The position numbers were made by a program, and so were the translations under genes. Shown one piece after another: positions 5,070 to 5,276 of a stretch of 5,276 bases of DNA. Under the pieces are notes generated by a model. The model was not told the DNA's origin. It ran no database searches and was given only the letters and a program-made list of their open reading frames with translations. The stretch's first letter is position 1. Each line of letters opens with the position of its first letter. The stretch lies in NCBI GenBank assembly GCA_913056375.1, contig CAJXNF010000237.1, positions 1-5,276 of the forward strand, written 5' to 3'. The DNA comes from an uncultured Pseudomonadota bacterium (lineage in GTDB: Bacteria; SAR324; NAC60-12).

Positions 5070-5276
5070 TCAATCGGTTTTCACTAGACCAGAACGGCAG
5101 AAGATAAAATAGGCAATCTCGGCCGCCCTTTTGCCCGACAGCCCTGGATAAGGCTCCCATGGCTCTTCCAGCAAAGGCTCCGGCGTGTCGAATAAAACTC
5201 CGTCCTGGCGTCCAAAGTACAGCTCGGCGAGCTTCTCGTTCTGGATCTTGACGATCTTGCCGGCGAGATCGCGGTC
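5070..5276 (-). CDS. C-terminal 68 residues of an unrecognised protein (cut by right edge)
   Basis: The minus-strand frame is open from the right edge for 68 codons to TGA at 5070-5072. The visible part reads as a real protein: a charged amphipathic helix (DLAGKIVKIQNEKLAELYFG), then a Pro/Glu/Trp-rich segment (DTPEPLLEEPWEPYPGLSGK) and a final helix (RAAEIAYFIFCRSGLVKTD). I cannot assign a family. Codon use supports coding and sets it apart: 22 of the first 26 visible codons end in G or C, compared with 13 of the first 26 in the MATE gene. It converges on the DUF924 gene with 229 bp between the stops, and no clear terminator was seen there. Confidence 0.7.
   Translation of the reverse strand, partial: DRDLAGKIVKIQNEKLAELYFGRQDGVLFDTPEPLLEEPWEPYPGLSGKRAAEIAYFIFCRSGLVKTD

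Overview
The window looks like ordinary bacterial chromosome from a Gram-negative organism, probably a proteobacterium. The support is a predicted exported protein with a signal peptide, a MATE exporter, a DUF924 protein and a PuuB-like FAD amine oxidase. Base composition is mixed: most genes use G/C- and A/T-ending codons about equally, one intergenic stretch (about 530-730) is very AT-rich, and the last ~200 bases are clearly richer in GC. Nothing in the sequence fixes the taxon. No tRNA, rRNA, CRISPR array or transposase gene was seen.

Layout, left to right. (1) 1-386, minus: N-terminal part of an FAD-dependent oxidoreductase of the DAO/PuuB type, running off the left edge. (2) 387-783: intergenic, with an AT-rich core carrying three copies of a GAATTAAAT motif. 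(3) 784-963, plus: a small unrecognised ORF (59 aa) with the best Shine-Dalgarno in the window. (4) 992-1022: a hairpin between this ORF and the convergent gene that follows. (5) 1090-1653, minus: an unrecognised predicted periplasmic protein. (6) 1928-3247, plus: a MATE-family transporter whose N-terminus appears short. (7) 3244-3717, minus: a NUDIX hydrolase, tail to tail with the MATE gene and overlapping it by 4 bp. (8) 3765-3977, minus: a 70-aa protein with two predicted membrane helices, and at 4021-4086, minus, a possible 21-aa one-helix protein; with the NUDIX gene these could form one minus-strand transcript. (9) 4082-4237: a candidate plus-strand promoter followed by a perfect 14-bp inverted repeat enclosing 56 bp. 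(10) 4289-4840, plus: a complete DUF924 protein. (11) 5070-5276, minus: the C-terminal end of an unrecognised GC-rich gene cut by the right edge.

The genes do not form a recognisable pathway. Amine oxidation (FAD enzyme), drug or metabolite export (MATE) and nucleotide-type hydrolysis (NUDIX) are unrelated housekeeping or accessory functions. I found no convincing new system. The items most worth checking are the small ORF at 784-963, the inverted-repeat element at 4154-4237, the missing start of the MATE gene, and the two small membrane ORFs upstream of the NUDIX gene.
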